Shown: positions 48,167 through 55,438, counted from the stretch's first letter. The stretch: DNA of 64,000 nucleotides from LCIL01 sp041480845 (GCA_041480845.1 JBGPAU010000001.1:7043-71042), one strand, 5' to 3'. Made by a program: numbers and translations. The notes: generated by a model not told the origin, from the letters alone.

Positions 48167-48985
48167 ATGCAAGATTATGAATTAATTGACAGCGGAGACG
48201 GAAGGCGTCTGGAACGTTTTGGTAAGTATGTTTTGGACCGGCCTGATCCTGAAGTTTTGTGGCAGAAGAAATTATCCGAGTCAGACTGGAAAAAGGCAGA
48301 TGCTGTTTTTAGAGGCCGGTGGATCAATGTTAATAAAATTCCGGAAAGATGGGAACTATCATATCATGACATTAAATTTTGGGCCAAGCTTGCACCATTC
48401 AAACATACGGGTGTATTTCCCGAACAGTGTGGACAGTGGGATTACATTTTAGAAACGTTAAAAGGCAAAAATACAAACGTGTTAAATCTTTTTGCCTATA
48501 CCGGCATCGCCTCTCTTTTTGCAGCTAAAGCAGGAGCAAAAGTTACACATCTTGATGCCAGTAAACCGGCAATAACCTGGGCCAATGAAAACCGCAATTT
48601 AAACGGCATGCAGGACGCGCCGATTAGGTGGATTGTTGACGATGCTATAAAATTTACTGAAAGGGAAGCCAAAAGGGGAGTCAAATATGATGCCATAATT
48701 ATGGATCCTCCGGTATATGGCCACGGTCCCGCTGGTGAAATTTGGGATTTTAACAAGGATTTTCCAAAATTACTTCAAAACTGCCGGCTAATAATTTCCG
48801 ACAGCCCCATGTTCGTATTGGTCAACGCTTATGCGGTTTCCTCCTCTTCGACTACATTGGCAAATACGCTGCAGGGATATTTTGGGAGTTTCGGCGGCCA
48901 AATTGAAAATGGAGAGTTAAATTTGAAAGAAAAATCCGCCGGCCGTCTTCTTTCAACCGGAATCTGGGCAAGATGGAATAAATAA
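48167..48985 (+). CDS. RlmI-like SAM-dependent methyltransferase
   Basis: 272 residues. FPEQCGQWDYI, then VLNLFAYTGIASLFAAKAGAKVTHLDASK (SAM-binding motif I and acidic strand 2), IRWIVDDAIKF, and the catalytic-type motif YDAIIMDPPVYGHGP match the Methyltrans_SAM family of 23S rRNA cytosine C5 methyltransferases such as RlmI. The PUA domain of RlmI is absent. It starts 2 bp after the GTPase gene, so the pair may both act on ribosomes. Confidence 0.85.
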   Translation: MQDYELIDSGDGRRLERFGKYVLDRPDPEVLWQKKLSESDWKKADAVFRGRWINVNKIPERWELSYHDIKFWAKLAPFKHTGVFPEQCGQWDYILETLKGKNTNVLNLFAYTGIASLFAAKAGAKVTHLDASKPAITWANENRNLNGMQDAPIRWIVDDAIKFTEREAKRGVKYDAIIMDPPVYGHGPAGEIWDFNKDFPKLLQNCRLIISDSPMFVLVNAYAVSSSSTTLANTLQGYFGSFGGQIENGELNLKEKSAGRLLSTGIWARWNK

Positions 48986-49006
48986 TGGTAAAATGGCTTC
49001 GTGAGC

Positions 49007-49078
49007 GGGCCTGTAGCTCAACGGTAGAGCAATTCCCTCTTAAGGAAGAGGTTGATGGTTCGAATCCATCCAGGCTCA
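49007..49078 (+). tRNA. tRNA-Lys(CTT)
   Basis: Acceptor GGGCCTG/CAGGCTC (one G-U), D-arm GCTC/GAGC, anticodon loop CTCTTAA in stem ATTCC/GGAAG with a mismatch at the outer pair (anticodon CTT), T-loop TTCGAAT, discriminator A. A TAAAAT -10 lies at 48989-48994. Confidence 0.93.
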
Positions 49079-49088
49079 CTTAGAATTT

Positions 49089-50474
49089 TTATCTCAACGC
49101 GCTTTGTAAGTACGATCCTATTTTGGAAAAAAACGAGCCGACTTGCACTTTATCGATTTTAGTTATAAGACCTTCAATCGGAAAACTGTTAGTTACTCTC
49201 TTCCCGTTTTTGTCACCCAAAAATAATGATTTACTGTAAATTCCGGACGTCCCGGGGGCTGCAATCTTAAATAGAATTAAACCAAGCTTTGTTGGCTCAA
49301 TATTCGGGAACGTATAACTTTTAATCTCAACATCTTTTGTGTCACCTGAGACAAAAATATCGTTTGTGTTCCAAATGGATTGTCCCGTATTTTTGGCCAA
49401 TATTGCACCACCAAAATCGCTTCCGGAAAGAATCAAGGGTTGCGCGATTGCTCCAAGGATTTGTCCGCTGACTATTTGAACGGGTTCGCCGGCCTCCTTG
49501 GAAATTGCTTGCATTCCCGAATAATAAGGATAGAAAGTTCCTTCGCTTTTCTTCCAGGAAAATTCGGAAAAAGGGGCTTGAGGATAGTTTAGAATAAACG
49601 GAGTCACGGCCGTGATACGAGAATCGTTCCAGACATTTTTAAATGCATATTCATACTTTGCTGAAATTTTGCCGGGGTCGATTTGTTGATTTGACCAGCC
49701 GGTTTCGGTAATAAATACAGGTAAATATTTATTTATCCCAAGAGTTTTTAGATAATTTAACTCCCACGAAAATGTATCGATTGTTCCCTTGCCTTTATCC
49801 GTTTCTTTCCCCGAAAATGCAGGATTTGGATAGGAGTGCGAAACCCAGCCGTCAAGATTGTCAAAAAGTTTCGGCTCGGCAAGAAGCATTTTTTTAAGAA
49901 AAATTGTTTCATCCATCGTTGATGGGGTATTTTTAGCAGAGGCGTCTAACCCGGCAGGAAGTACAAAATAATCGGGAGAGGTCTGATGAAGTTTCTGCGC
50001 AAATTTGTTCAAATAAGTCGCATAACCGGCAGGATCAATTTTGTCACCCCATTCTGTTGCATGATTGGGTTCGTTGGCAATTATTATATACCGGTTTTTT
50101 ATAACCCAGTTTAAGGAATTTAAAAAAGCTACCCAATTATTTATTTCTGCATCATTCGGGGCTTCCCATGTGCTTCCGTTGGCTTTGGTGGCAATTCTTA
50201 CAATGGGAATCAAATGCAGCCTTCTCATCTGATCAAATACCTGCTGGAAACGTTCGTAATTTCTTTCTGCCTCGGTTATGACAAGTGTTACATAGCCCCA
50301 ATCTCCTCCTGAGGAGTTAACCAAAGCGGTAGCATCAGGTAAATCTTTTTCATCGGTAATGTGGATTCCGAATTTATTATTTGGGGGCGATATGGACAAA
50401 TTTTCAGCAAAAACACAGGAATGTATGCTAAAAAATACCATAACCGAGAAGATAATTGAAAATAACTTTTTCAT
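49089..50474 (-). CDS. Secreted glycoside hydrolase-like protein (clan A barrel)
   Basis: 461 residues with a signal peptide (MKKLFSIIFSVMVFFSIHSCVFAE). The barrel shows IIIANEPNH with Asn134-Glu135, the acid/base motif of clan GH-A, and VFITETGWSN with Glu257 as likely nucleophile. WVSHSYPNPAF fits an aromatic substrate cleft. It probably cleaves a polysaccharide outside the cell. It is divergent from an ArsR-type regulator whose start is 69 bp away, which may control it. Confidence 0.8.
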   Translation of the reverse strand: MKKLFSIIFSVMVFFSIHSCVFAENLSISPPNNKFGIHITDEKDLPDATALVNSSGGDWGYVTLVITEAERNYERFQQVFDQMRRLHLIPIVRIATKANGSTWEAPNDAEINNWVAFLNSLNWVIKNRYIIIANEPNHATEWGDKIDPAGYATYLNKFAQKLHQTSPDYFVLPAGLDASAKNTPSTMDETIFLKKMLLAEPKLFDNLDGWVSHSYPNPAFSGKETDKGKGTIDTFSWELNYLKTLGINKYLPVFITETGWSNQQIDPGKISAKYEYAFKNVWNDSRITAVTPFILNYPQAPFSEFSWKKSEGTFYPYYSGMQAISKEAGEPVQIVSGQILGAIAQPLILSGSDFGGAILAKNTGQSIWNTNDIFVSGDTKDVEIKSYTFPNIEPTKLGLILFKIAAPGTSGIYSKSLFLGDKNGKRVTNSFPIEGLITKIDKVQVGSFFSKIGSYLQSALR

Positions 50475-50500
50475 TCCAAGTATTCATTGTACCAATTAAT

Positions 50501-50528
50501 TTGACGTACTTGAAATCTTATATATAAT
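50501..50528 (+). promoter_or_regulatory. Promoter TTGACG-16-TATAAT of the ArsR-like gene
   Basis: The -35 is at 50501-50506 and the -10 at 50523-50528, in the 69-bp divergent region shared with the glycoside hydrolase gene. Confidence 0.7.
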
Positions 50529-50543
50529 GAAGAACTTACATAA

Positions 50544-50891
50544 ATGCCGAGCAATAAAACAAAAACAATAAAATCGCCCTTCAGTAAGGAAGTATATAGA
50601 AAAAATGCCGAACTATATAAAGTTATGGCCAATGCAAAACGCCTTGAAATATTGAATTGTATTGTGGATAAAGAAGCCACCGTCAACGAACTTTCCAAAA
50701 TGCTGGGTACGAGAAAGTCCAATACTTCCCAGCATTTGGCATACCTAAGATATGTCGGTCTTGTTACAACCAGAAGACAAGGAAAAAATGTTTTTTACAA
50801 AATTACGGACCCCAGAATTGTTGAGCCCTGCAAAATATTTAATGACCTTCGTGCAAGTAGAACCTTCATCAAAGCCTCCCAGATTATTTAA
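50544..50891 (+). CDS. ArsR-family winged helix regulator
   Basis: 115 residues. KVMANAKRLEILNCIVDKEATVNELSKMLG, the recognition helix RKSNTSQHLAYLRYVGLV, and the wing TTRRQGKNVFYKI are typical of ArsR/SmtB repressors. No metal-binding cysteine pair of the ArsR type (CxC) is seen, so the signal is unknown. Divergent from the glycoside hydrolase gene. Confidence 0.9.
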   Translation: MPSNKTKTIKSPFSKEVYRKNAELYKVMANAKRLEILNCIVDKEATVNELSKMLGTRKSNTSQHLAYLRYVGLVTTRRQGKNVFYKITDPRIVEPCKIFNDLRASRTFIKASQII

Positions 50892-50907
50892 ATTCTGAGC
50901 ACATCCT

Positions 50908-51003
50908 TGTGTCCCTGGACAGAATCGAACTGTCATCTCCTCCTTAGAAGGGAGATGCTCTACCTCGTTGGACGCGGCAAGCTACGCTTATCCGTTGACC
51001 TCG
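50908..51003 (-). pseudogene. tRNA-Arg(TCT) pseudo-copy with palindrome in the D-loop
   Basis: 50908-50962 is identical over 55 bp to the 3' part of tRNA-Arg(TCT) at 51005-51059. Then 28 bp (50963-50990) interrupt the D-loop, containing the palindrome GGCAAGCTACGCTTATCC (family B), before TCCGTTGA resumes. The 5' acceptor strand is missing. Confidence 0.85.
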
Positions 51004-51006
51004 CTG

Positions 51007-51078
51007 TGTCCCTGGACAGAATCGAACTGTCATCTCCTCCTTAGAAGGGAGATGCTCTATCCGTTGAGCTACAGGGAC
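51007..51078 (-). tRNA. tRNA-Arg(TCT)
   Basis: Acceptor GTCCCTG/CAGGGAC, D-arm GCTC/GAGC, anticodon stem TCTCC/GGAGG with loop CTTCTAA (anticodon TCT), T-loop TTCGATT, discriminator A. Confidence 0.95.
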
Positions 51079-51095
51079 ATTTTCAGAAGGTCTTG

Positions 51096-51167
51096 AGCGG
51101 CGGACGGGAATTGAACCCGCTACATTCTCCTTGGCAAGGAGACATTCTACCGATGAATTACCGCCGC
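51096..51167 (-). tRNA. tRNA-Gly(GCC)
   Basis: Acceptor GCGGCGG/CCGCCGC with one G-U-tolerant end, anticodon arm TCTCC-TTGCCAA-GGAGA (anticodon GCC), T-loop TTCAATT, discriminator T. With CCC and TCC it completes three glycine tRNAs in the window. Confidence 0.94.
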
Positions 51168-51227
51168 GACAGCCTTAATGATACAGCAAATGAGGGTAAA
51201 ACTCTAGGTTTTACTTCATATATGAGC

Positions 51228-51233
51228 TAGAAT
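51228..51233 (+). promoter_or_regulatory. -10 box of the GT2 gene
   Basis: TAGAAT ends 9 nt before the ATG at 51243. Confidence 0.45.
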
Positions 51234-51242
51234 ACCTTAAAT

Positions 51243-51917
51243 ATGCGTATTCATAAGATAACGGTTATTATTCCGACAAAGAATGAAGGAGAAGGTCTTG
51301 AAGGGGTCATAAATTCCGTAAAAAAGTATTGCAGTGAAGTAATAGTTATTGACGGACACTCAAATGATAACACAAAAGAAATTTCCTTAAGAACCGGTGC
51401 GCGGTTTTTCCTGGATCACGGGGAAGGCAAGGGTGATGCCGTAAGACTGGGGTTGAGCAAGGCCACGGGTGATATTGTTGTAATATTTGACTCGGATGGC
51501 TCCCCCAATTCTTCCGATATACCAAAATTAATTAGTGAAATAGAAAAAGGTGCCGACATGGTGATCACTTCAAGAAGAACCGGCGGAAGTTTTGATTTTG
51601 AGCTTACCCCCAATGGAATCTTACGTACTTTCGGATCGGATCTCATGGTTTATCTTGTAAATAAAAAATTTCACACACGTCTAAGCGATATTTTATATAA
51701 TTTTCGGGCAATTAGAAAAAATGTCGGACAGAAATTGGATCTTAAGGCTGATGGGTTTGATATTGAGCAGGAGATGCTCATCCGCGCTCTCCAAGGAGGT
51801 TACAAAGTCATCGAAATTCCTTCACGCGAGAACGCCAGAAAATGGGGTAAATCAAAATTAAATACGTTTACGGGAGTATCTCTCCTTTATAAACTCATAA
51901 AGCTTCTTTATTTTTGA
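51243..51917 (+). CDS. Glycosyltransferase family 2 (dolichol-phosphate mannosyltransferase-like)
   Basis: 224 residues. GT-A fold with VIIPTKNEGEGLEGVINSV at the start, VIDGHSNDNTKEI, and IVVIFDSDGSPNSSDI (DxD metal site). RRTGGSFDF and NFRAIRKNVGQKL fit polyprenyl-phosphate sugar transferases. It would load a sugar onto a lipid carrier for GT39-like enzymes such as the convergent neighbour at 51858, which it overlaps by 60 bp at the 3' ends. Confidence 0.88.
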   Translation: MRIHKITVIIPTKNEGEGLEGVINSVKKYCSEVIVIDGHSNDNTKEISLRTGARFFLDHGEGKGDAVRLGLSKATGDIVVIFDSDGSPNSSDIPKLISEIEKGADMVITSRRTGGSFDFELTPNGILRTFGSDLMVYLVNKKFHTRLSDILYNFRAIRKNVGQKLDLKADGFDIEQEMLIRALQGGYKVIEIPSRENARKWGKSKLNTFTGVSLLYKLIKLLYF

Positions 51918-53117
51918 CGGATAAAAAATAGCCAAAGCGACAGGCACAAGCGCGATAAGGATTTTCGGATGATAGCTTAGCTCAGGCACTATGAGCATGT
52001 TGGTTACGGCAATTACCGCTAAAAATTCTTCTTTTGCAAACTTTTTGGCATAAATAAATAGAGCAAGTATGCAAGGTATAAATGCGGGGTAGGTATATCT
52101 AAATACGGAGGTAATCAGACTTGGTGTTGGCCCTGAGGGTAGAAAAAGGTAAACAGTAAAGCTTAAAAGCGCCAGAAATATGAGCTTTTGTATCCCAAGA
52201 CGGAAGATCCTGTTCACATTCTTGAAGGTTAAAAAGTATAATATCGGGACGACCAGAACTACCAGGCACCAGACGGTATATTCCGAAATAAAGGCGTGTA
52301 GCCAGATAATTGGCCCGTTTCTAAAGTATATAAACATTTTCCAAACTGCCTCATCTAATATGTGATAATCAATTCCTTTGAAAAAAGGTATTGTTTGTGG
52401 AAAATATGGATCGCCGGTTAGTACGTAATTACGGATATACCAAGAAAGCCCCAAAACAGAAAACGGAGTCAAAAACGCGAGCAAACGGCGTAAATTTAAA
52501 AGTTTAAAGGTTTCTTTTCCGTAAAGAATTAATAAAAACATTGTATATGCAGGACCTGTATATTTACTGCCAAAAAGCATTCCCAACGTGATTCCTAAAA
52601 TGAGAAAATGTTTATAACTTTTTACAGGTCTTCGAAGGAAAACTATTGATAATCCGAAAAAGGCTGCCAGCCAGACATCAATTGTTTGCGACATAATCCA
52701 GCGTATTACTGTATGAAGCGTGGCTAGACTTGTAGCAAAAATTATTGATAAATTATCAGATAAATCGTAGCTTTTTGCTAGTGCGCGCATGGCAAAAAAG
52801 AATAAAATGACTCCCGCGACACCAAATAAATTAAGGGGAATTTTGAGAAAGTTGAAAATGCTTAAAATAATTTCAGAACTTCCGGGTTGATACAGCCTAT
52901 ATGGATCTGCAAAGAGATCGATATTGGGACGGAATGAATATGATCCTGGATTTAAAATTTTACCCGATAAAATTAGTCTGGATATTGGAATGTGATAACC
53001 GATGCTATCTACTTCCCAAACTTTAGTTGTTACTCCCTGTACAAAATAATATAAAAGAAGGAAAGCGAAAATAACAAGTGAAATTTTTGCGAGAAAAGAG
53101 AGAAGGTTATTCTTCAT
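51858..53117 (-). CDS. GT39-like polytopic membrane glycosyltransferase
   Basis: 419 residues with about eleven membrane helices. The first external loop has VWEVDSIGYHIPISRLILSGK with an Asp, as in GT-C transferases using polyprenyl-phosphate sugars. It converges with a GT2 gene that could make its donor. Start ATG at 53117 is followed by Lys/Asn and a helix. Acceptor unknown. Confidence 0.65.
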   Translation of the reverse strand: MKNNLLSFLAKISLVIFAFLLLYYFVQGVTTKVWEVDSIGYHIPISRLILSGKILNPGSYSFRPNIDLFADPYRLYQPGSSEIILSIFNFLKIPLNLFGVAGVILFFFAMRALAKSYDLSDNLSIIFATSLATLHTVIRWIMSQTIDVWLAAFFGLSIVFLRRPVKSYKHFLILGITLGMLFGSKYTGPAYTMFLLILYGKETFKLLNLRRLLAFLTPFSVLGLSWYIRNYVLTGDPYFPQTIPFFKGIDYHILDEAVWKMFIYFRNGPIIWLHAFISEYTVWCLVVLVVPILYFLTFKNVNRIFRLGIQKLIFLALLSFTVYLFLPSGPTPSLITSVFRYTYPAFIPCILALFIYAKKFAKEEFLAVIAVTNMLIVPELSYHPKILIALVPVALAIFYPSKIKKLYEFIKERYSRKRI

Positions 53118-53124
53118 ACTAATG

Positions 53125-53197
53125 TGCCGAGAGGCTGAGTCGAACAGCCATTTGACGCTCTTCAGGCGCCCGCCGTGACCACCTTGGCTATCTCGGC
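53125..53197 (-). tRNA. tRNA-Phe(GAA)
   Basis: Acceptor GCCGAGA/TCTCGGC, anticodon stem GGCGC/GCGTC with loop CTGAAGA (anticodon GAA), T-arm GGCTG-TTCGACT-CAGCC, discriminator A. Confidence 0.92.
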
Positions 53198-53210
53198 AAA
53201 ATCATATTTT

Positions 53211-53337
53211 GACGAGACAAGATTCCTCTTATCTCGGCATGAACGAAGTGAATGCGGAGACAAGCTCTGCTTATCTCGGCGCTTCACCATTATTTTGCCG
53301 AGACAAGGTTCTAGCGAAGCCAGGTTCATATCTCGGC
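53211..53337. repeat. Three tandem hairpins copying the tRNA-Phe acceptor stem
   Basis: Hairpins at 53211-53238 (GAGACAAGA-TTCC-TCTTATCTC), 53254-53280 (GAGACAAGC-TCT-GCTTATCTC) and 53297-53337 (GCCGAGA...TCTCGGC) each end in TCTCGGC, the tRNA-Phe acceptor strand. The second contains the family B palindrome. They lie directly upstream of tRNA-Phe on its strand. No gene is present here. Confidence 0.7.
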
Positions 53338-53348
53338 ATGTATTTTAG

Positions 53349-53422
53349 TGGTCGCTGGAGGGCTCGAACCCCCGACCTCATCGATGTAAACGATGCGCTC
53401 TAACCAACTGAGCTAAGCGACC
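53349..53422 (-). tRNA. tRNA-Val(TAC)
   Basis: Acceptor GGTCGCT/AGCGACC, anticodon stem CATCG/CGATG with loop TTTACAT (anticodon TAC), T-loop TTCGAGC, discriminator A. Confidence 0.95.
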
Positions 53423-53428
53423 TTACTG

Positions 53429-53510
53429 TGCGGACGAGAGGAGTTGAACCTCCACGCCTTTCGGCACAGCCTCCTCAAGACTGCGCGTATACCAATTCCG
53501 CCACGTCCGC
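53429..53510 (-). tRNA. tRNA-Leu(GAG)
   Basis: Acceptor GCGGACG/CGTCCGC, anticodon stem CAGTC/GGCTG with loop TTGAGGA (anticodon GAG), long variable arm, T-loop TTCAACT, discriminator A. Confidence 0.93.
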
Positions 53511-53548
53511 TTAGACTCCTGCTATTATACCTAATGCTTTAAGAAAAT

Positions 53549-53636
53549 GTGCCAAGGGCGGGAGTTGTATGCAAGACATATACAATGCTTGGCATTATCA
53601 AGCCCCGATCGAGGCAAGTGCCGAGAGCGGGAGTTG
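53549..53636. mobile_element. tRNA-Leu(CAG) 3'-end duplication with 50-bp insert (family A mini-element)
   Basis: GTGCCAAGGGCGGGAGTTG (53549-53567) matches GTGCCGAGAGCGGGAGTTG (53618-53636, tRNA-Leu 3' end) at 17 of 19 bases. The insert begins TATGCAAG and has GCATTATC at the core position. In the far copy the changed bases restore pairing with CTTGGCA inside the insert, giving an acceptor-like stem TGCCAAG/CTTGGCA. Confidence 0.65.
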
Positions 53637-53702
53637 AACCCGCACGCTCTTTCGAGCACACGCTCCTGAAGCGTGCCTGTCTGCCAATTCCAGCACCTCG
53701 GC
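53619..53702 (-). tRNA. tRNA-Leu(CAG)
   Basis: Acceptor GCCGAGG with CTCTCGGC region, anticodon stem CACGC/GCGTG with loop TTCAGGA (anticodon CAG), long variable arm, T-loop TTCAACT, discriminator A. Confidence 0.93.
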
Positions 53703-53772
53703 TCGCTTACGATTATATCAAAACCGCTCCAAACTTGACAGATTATACTCATTTGTGGCATTCTGAAAAATA

Positions 53773-54411
53773 ATGGAAAGTACGGAATTTAGCAGGGAAG
53801 AGAATATTGGTTTTTGGAAAAATTTAATTCTGGTAACTGTTTTTTTTGTGGTAACTCCCTTGGCCCTTGGAATTAGCCTATTTTCGCTTTTCTCACTTAA
53901 ATCAAGTGTCACGGCTAAGCAAAATTTAAATTCATCCCCCAATTTAATTGTTTCTCCTCAATCGGGCGTAAGAGTTTATGCCTCATTACCCTTGAAATTT
54001 CCCTTGATCACCGAGCAAATTACCTCTTCGGACGCCAGACCTGAAATTTTACGGCAATACATGGAAAGTTTGGGTTCCCCCCTAGCACCTTATGCCGGTC
54101 TAATTGTGCAAGTAGCTGATAAATATTCTTTGGATTTCCGCCTAATTATTGCGATTGCAAGGCAAGAATCCAATATTTGTAAGGTAATACCCCCCGGATC
54201 ATATAACTGTTGGGGGTGGGGAATTACCGGTCAGGATTCGCTCGGATTTACTTCATTCCAAGACGGAATTGAAGCGGTTTCGAAAGGACTTAGGCAAAAT
54301 TATCTTAATAAAGGTTATATCACAGTTGAAGATATAATGAACAAGTACACGCCTCTTAGTAACGGCTCCTGGGCCCAGGGAGTTAGTAACTTCATGACAG
54401 AGATGCAGTAA
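53773..54411 (+). CDS. Secreted lysozyme-like cell-wall hydrolase (first of a pair)
   Basis: 212 residues. A membrane segment (ILVTVFFVVTPLALGISLFSLF) is followed by a linker and a lysozyme-superfamily domain: VADKYSLDFRLIIAIARQESNICK with Glu as likely acid, PPGSYNCWGWG, and FTSFQDGIEAVSKGLRQNYLNKG. This matches mannosyl-glycoprotein endo-N-acetylglucosaminidase/transglycosylase-type domains acting on peptidoglycan. The next gene is a paralogue with the same order of motifs. Confidence 0.8.
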   Translation: MESTEFSREENIGFWKNLILVTVFFVVTPLALGISLFSLFSLKSSVTAKQNLNSSPNLIVSPQSGVRVYASLPLKFPLITEQITSSDARPEILRQYMESLGSPLAPYAGLIVQVADKYSLDFRLIIAIARQESNICKVIPPGSYNCWGWGITGQDSLGFTSFQDGIEAVSKGLRQNYLNKGYITVEDIMNKYTPLSNGSWAQGVSNFMTEMQ

Positions 54412-54451
54412 CCCTTTTATTGACAATCTTACGTCGAAAAATGAGGTTTGT

Positions 54452-54480
54452 TTGACAAACCTATAATACTATGCTATAGT
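54452..54480 (+). promoter_or_regulatory. Consensus promoter TTGACA-17-TATAGT
   Basis: The -35 is at 54452-54457 and the -10 at 54475-54480. It initiates a transcript near 54487 that covers the structured leader below. Confidence 0.85.
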
Positions 54481-54486
54481 ACGCAC

Positions 54487-54570
54487 AGATTCCGAGGCTT
54501 AAGCATGGAAACATGACTTCGGCGTTGGAATACATATTTGGGGCTTACCGTAAGGTAGGCCCCTTCTTTT
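54487..54570 (+). ncRNA. Structured leader ending in an attenuator-like terminator
   Basis: From the predicted start, ATTCC (54489-54493) pairs with GGAAT (54527-54531), enclosing CCGA/TTCGG and the hairpin CATG-GAAA-CATG. Then GGGGCTTACC-GTAA-GGTAGGCCCC (54540-54563) and TTCTTTT form a terminator, 12 bp before the next ATG. Aptamer-like fold, terminator and gene in this order suggest an attenuator or riboswitch; no known class fits. Confidence 0.65.
54540..54570 (+). terminator. Intrinsic terminator upstream of the second hydrolase gene
   Basis: Stem GGGGCTTACC/GGTAGGCCCC with loop GTAA and the tract TTCTTTT. Its position before rather than after a gene suggests conditional termination. Confidence 0.85.
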
Positions 54571-54581
54571 ACTAAACGGGC

Positions 54582-55106
54582 ATGAAAAAAATAATAATTT
54601 ATATCCTAATTTGTATCATATTGATTGTCTTTAACACGGCCAATGTCCGTGCAGAGACTCTATCCGCTTCTTCGGCCACTTTTAAAAAAGATGCGGAAGA
54701 ACCAGGATTTGATTACCGTGCAGAAAATCTTAGGCGATTTTTGGAAAAATATGACTCTCCGCTGGCCGTTTATGCGGAAGATTTTGTTACATATGCAGAT
54801 ACTAACAGCCTGGATTACAGACTTGTCCCTGCAATTACGGGTGTAGAATCAACATTTGGCAAGAAAATTCCTGCAAATTCATATAACGCCTATGGCTGGG
54901 CAAATGGGGAATATGCTTTTGCCTCATGGGAAGATTCAATTTCTCACGTCTCTGAGACGATAAAAAAGTCCTATATCGATAAAGGGGCCCCTACAATCGC
55001 CAAAATTGCAAAAAGGTATGCTCCCCCCTCCACGACTTGGGGAAGTGGTGTTAAATTTTTTGTTTCTAAAATCGACTCCCTGCCTCTAAACTTTGATATA
55101 ATCTAA
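54582..55106 (+). CDS. Secreted lysozyme-like cell-wall hydrolase (second of a pair)
   Basis: 174 residues. A signal peptide ends near NTANVRAET, followed by the lysozyme-like domain: DTNSLDYRLVPAITGVESTFGKK (Glu in VEST), PANSYNAYGWA, SWEDSISHVSETIKKSYIDKG. It is a paralogue of the gene at 53773 and lacks that protein's N-terminal cytoplasmic tail. It is preceded by the structured leader and terminator. Confidence 0.8.
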   Translation: MKKIIIYILICIILIVFNTANVRAETLSASSATFKKDAEEPGFDYRAENLRRFLEKYDSPLAVYAEDFVTYADTNSLDYRLVPAITGVESTFGKKIPANSYNAYGWANGEYAFASWEDSISHVSETIKKSYIDKGAPTIAKIAKRYAPPSTTWGSGVKFFVSKIDSLPLNFDII

Positions 55107-55111
55107 CATAT

Positions 55112-55193
55112 GCCCTCGTGGCGCAATTGGTAGACGCGTACGCTTTAGGAGCGTATTCCTTACGGATTAGAGGTTCGAGTCCTCTCGAGGGCA
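55112..55193 (+). tRNA. tRNA-Leu(TAG)
   Basis: Acceptor GCCCTCG/CGAGGGC, anticodon stem TACGC/GCGTA with loop TTTAGGA (anticodon TAG), long variable arm, T-loop TTCGAGT, discriminator A. TATAAT lies at 55097-55102. Confidence 0.95.
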
Positions 55194-55209
55194 CAAGTTG
55201 GGGCTACGG

Positions 55210-55251
55210 TCCTGAGCTTGTCGAAGGATTCGACTCCTCCCCTCGGCACAC
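55210..55251. repeat. CCTGAGC repeat fused to a tRNA 3'-end fragment
   Basis: TCCTGAGCTTGTCGAAGGA (55210-55228) runs into ATTCGACTCCTCCCCTCGGC, which looks like the T-arm and acceptor 3' strand of a leucine- or serine-type tRNA. It follows tRNA-Leu(TAG) directly. Confidence 0.6.
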
Positions 55252-55254
55252 TTC

Positions 55255-55282
55255 TTGACTTTAATTTGTAGCCAACTATACT
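55255..55282 (+). promoter_or_regulatory. Promoter TTGACT-16-TATACT of the PTP-rich lipoprotein
   Basis: The -35 is at 55255-55260 and the -10 at 55277-55282. The transcript would have a leader of about 146 nt with a hairpin AGCCA...TGGCT at about 55303-55319. Confidence 0.75.
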
Positions 55283-55360
55283 TCTTTCTGATTCTCAATT
55301 AAGCCAGTTTTGTTGGCTAAAAAAGGAATTATTTCGCTCATTTACACATAAAAGGAGGTG

Positions 55361-55438
55361 GTGAGAAAGGTAAACCGTTTGTTTACGCCACGGGAACTTT
55401 CCCGACTCTGTTCATTCCCTAAAGGAGGGAATAAATGA
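55361..55438 (+). CDS. Possible 25-residue leader peptide overlapping the lipoprotein start
   Basis: A GTG preceded by AAAAGGAGG opens a frame MRKVNRLFTPREL... ending SFPKGGNK, whose TGA overlaps the lipoprotein ATG (ATGA). The lipoprotein's own ribosome site AAAGGAGG lies in a hairpin ATTCCCT-AAAGG-AGGGAAT, which a ribosome on the leader would open. Translational coupling is inferred. Confidence 0.45.
   Translation: MRKVNRLFTPRELSRLCSFPKGGNK

Noticed and set aside
50471..50722. 83-codon frame on the minus strand
   Set aside because: It is the antisense shadow of the ArsR-like gene, which has clear motifs and a promoter.
53211..53337. CRISPR array
   Set aside because: The repeats are unequal hairpins with shared tRNA-like ends, no constant repeat-spacer period and no cas genes.
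53209..53403. 64-codon plus-strand frame across 53209-53403
   Set aside because: It reads through the tRNA-Phe-like hairpins and antisense of tRNA-Val(TAC).
54487..54531. Assignment of the leader to the c-di-GMP-I (GEMM) riboswitch
   Set aside because: Only CGCACAG at the start is shared; the conserved GACGCAAAGCC part and the second helix are missing.
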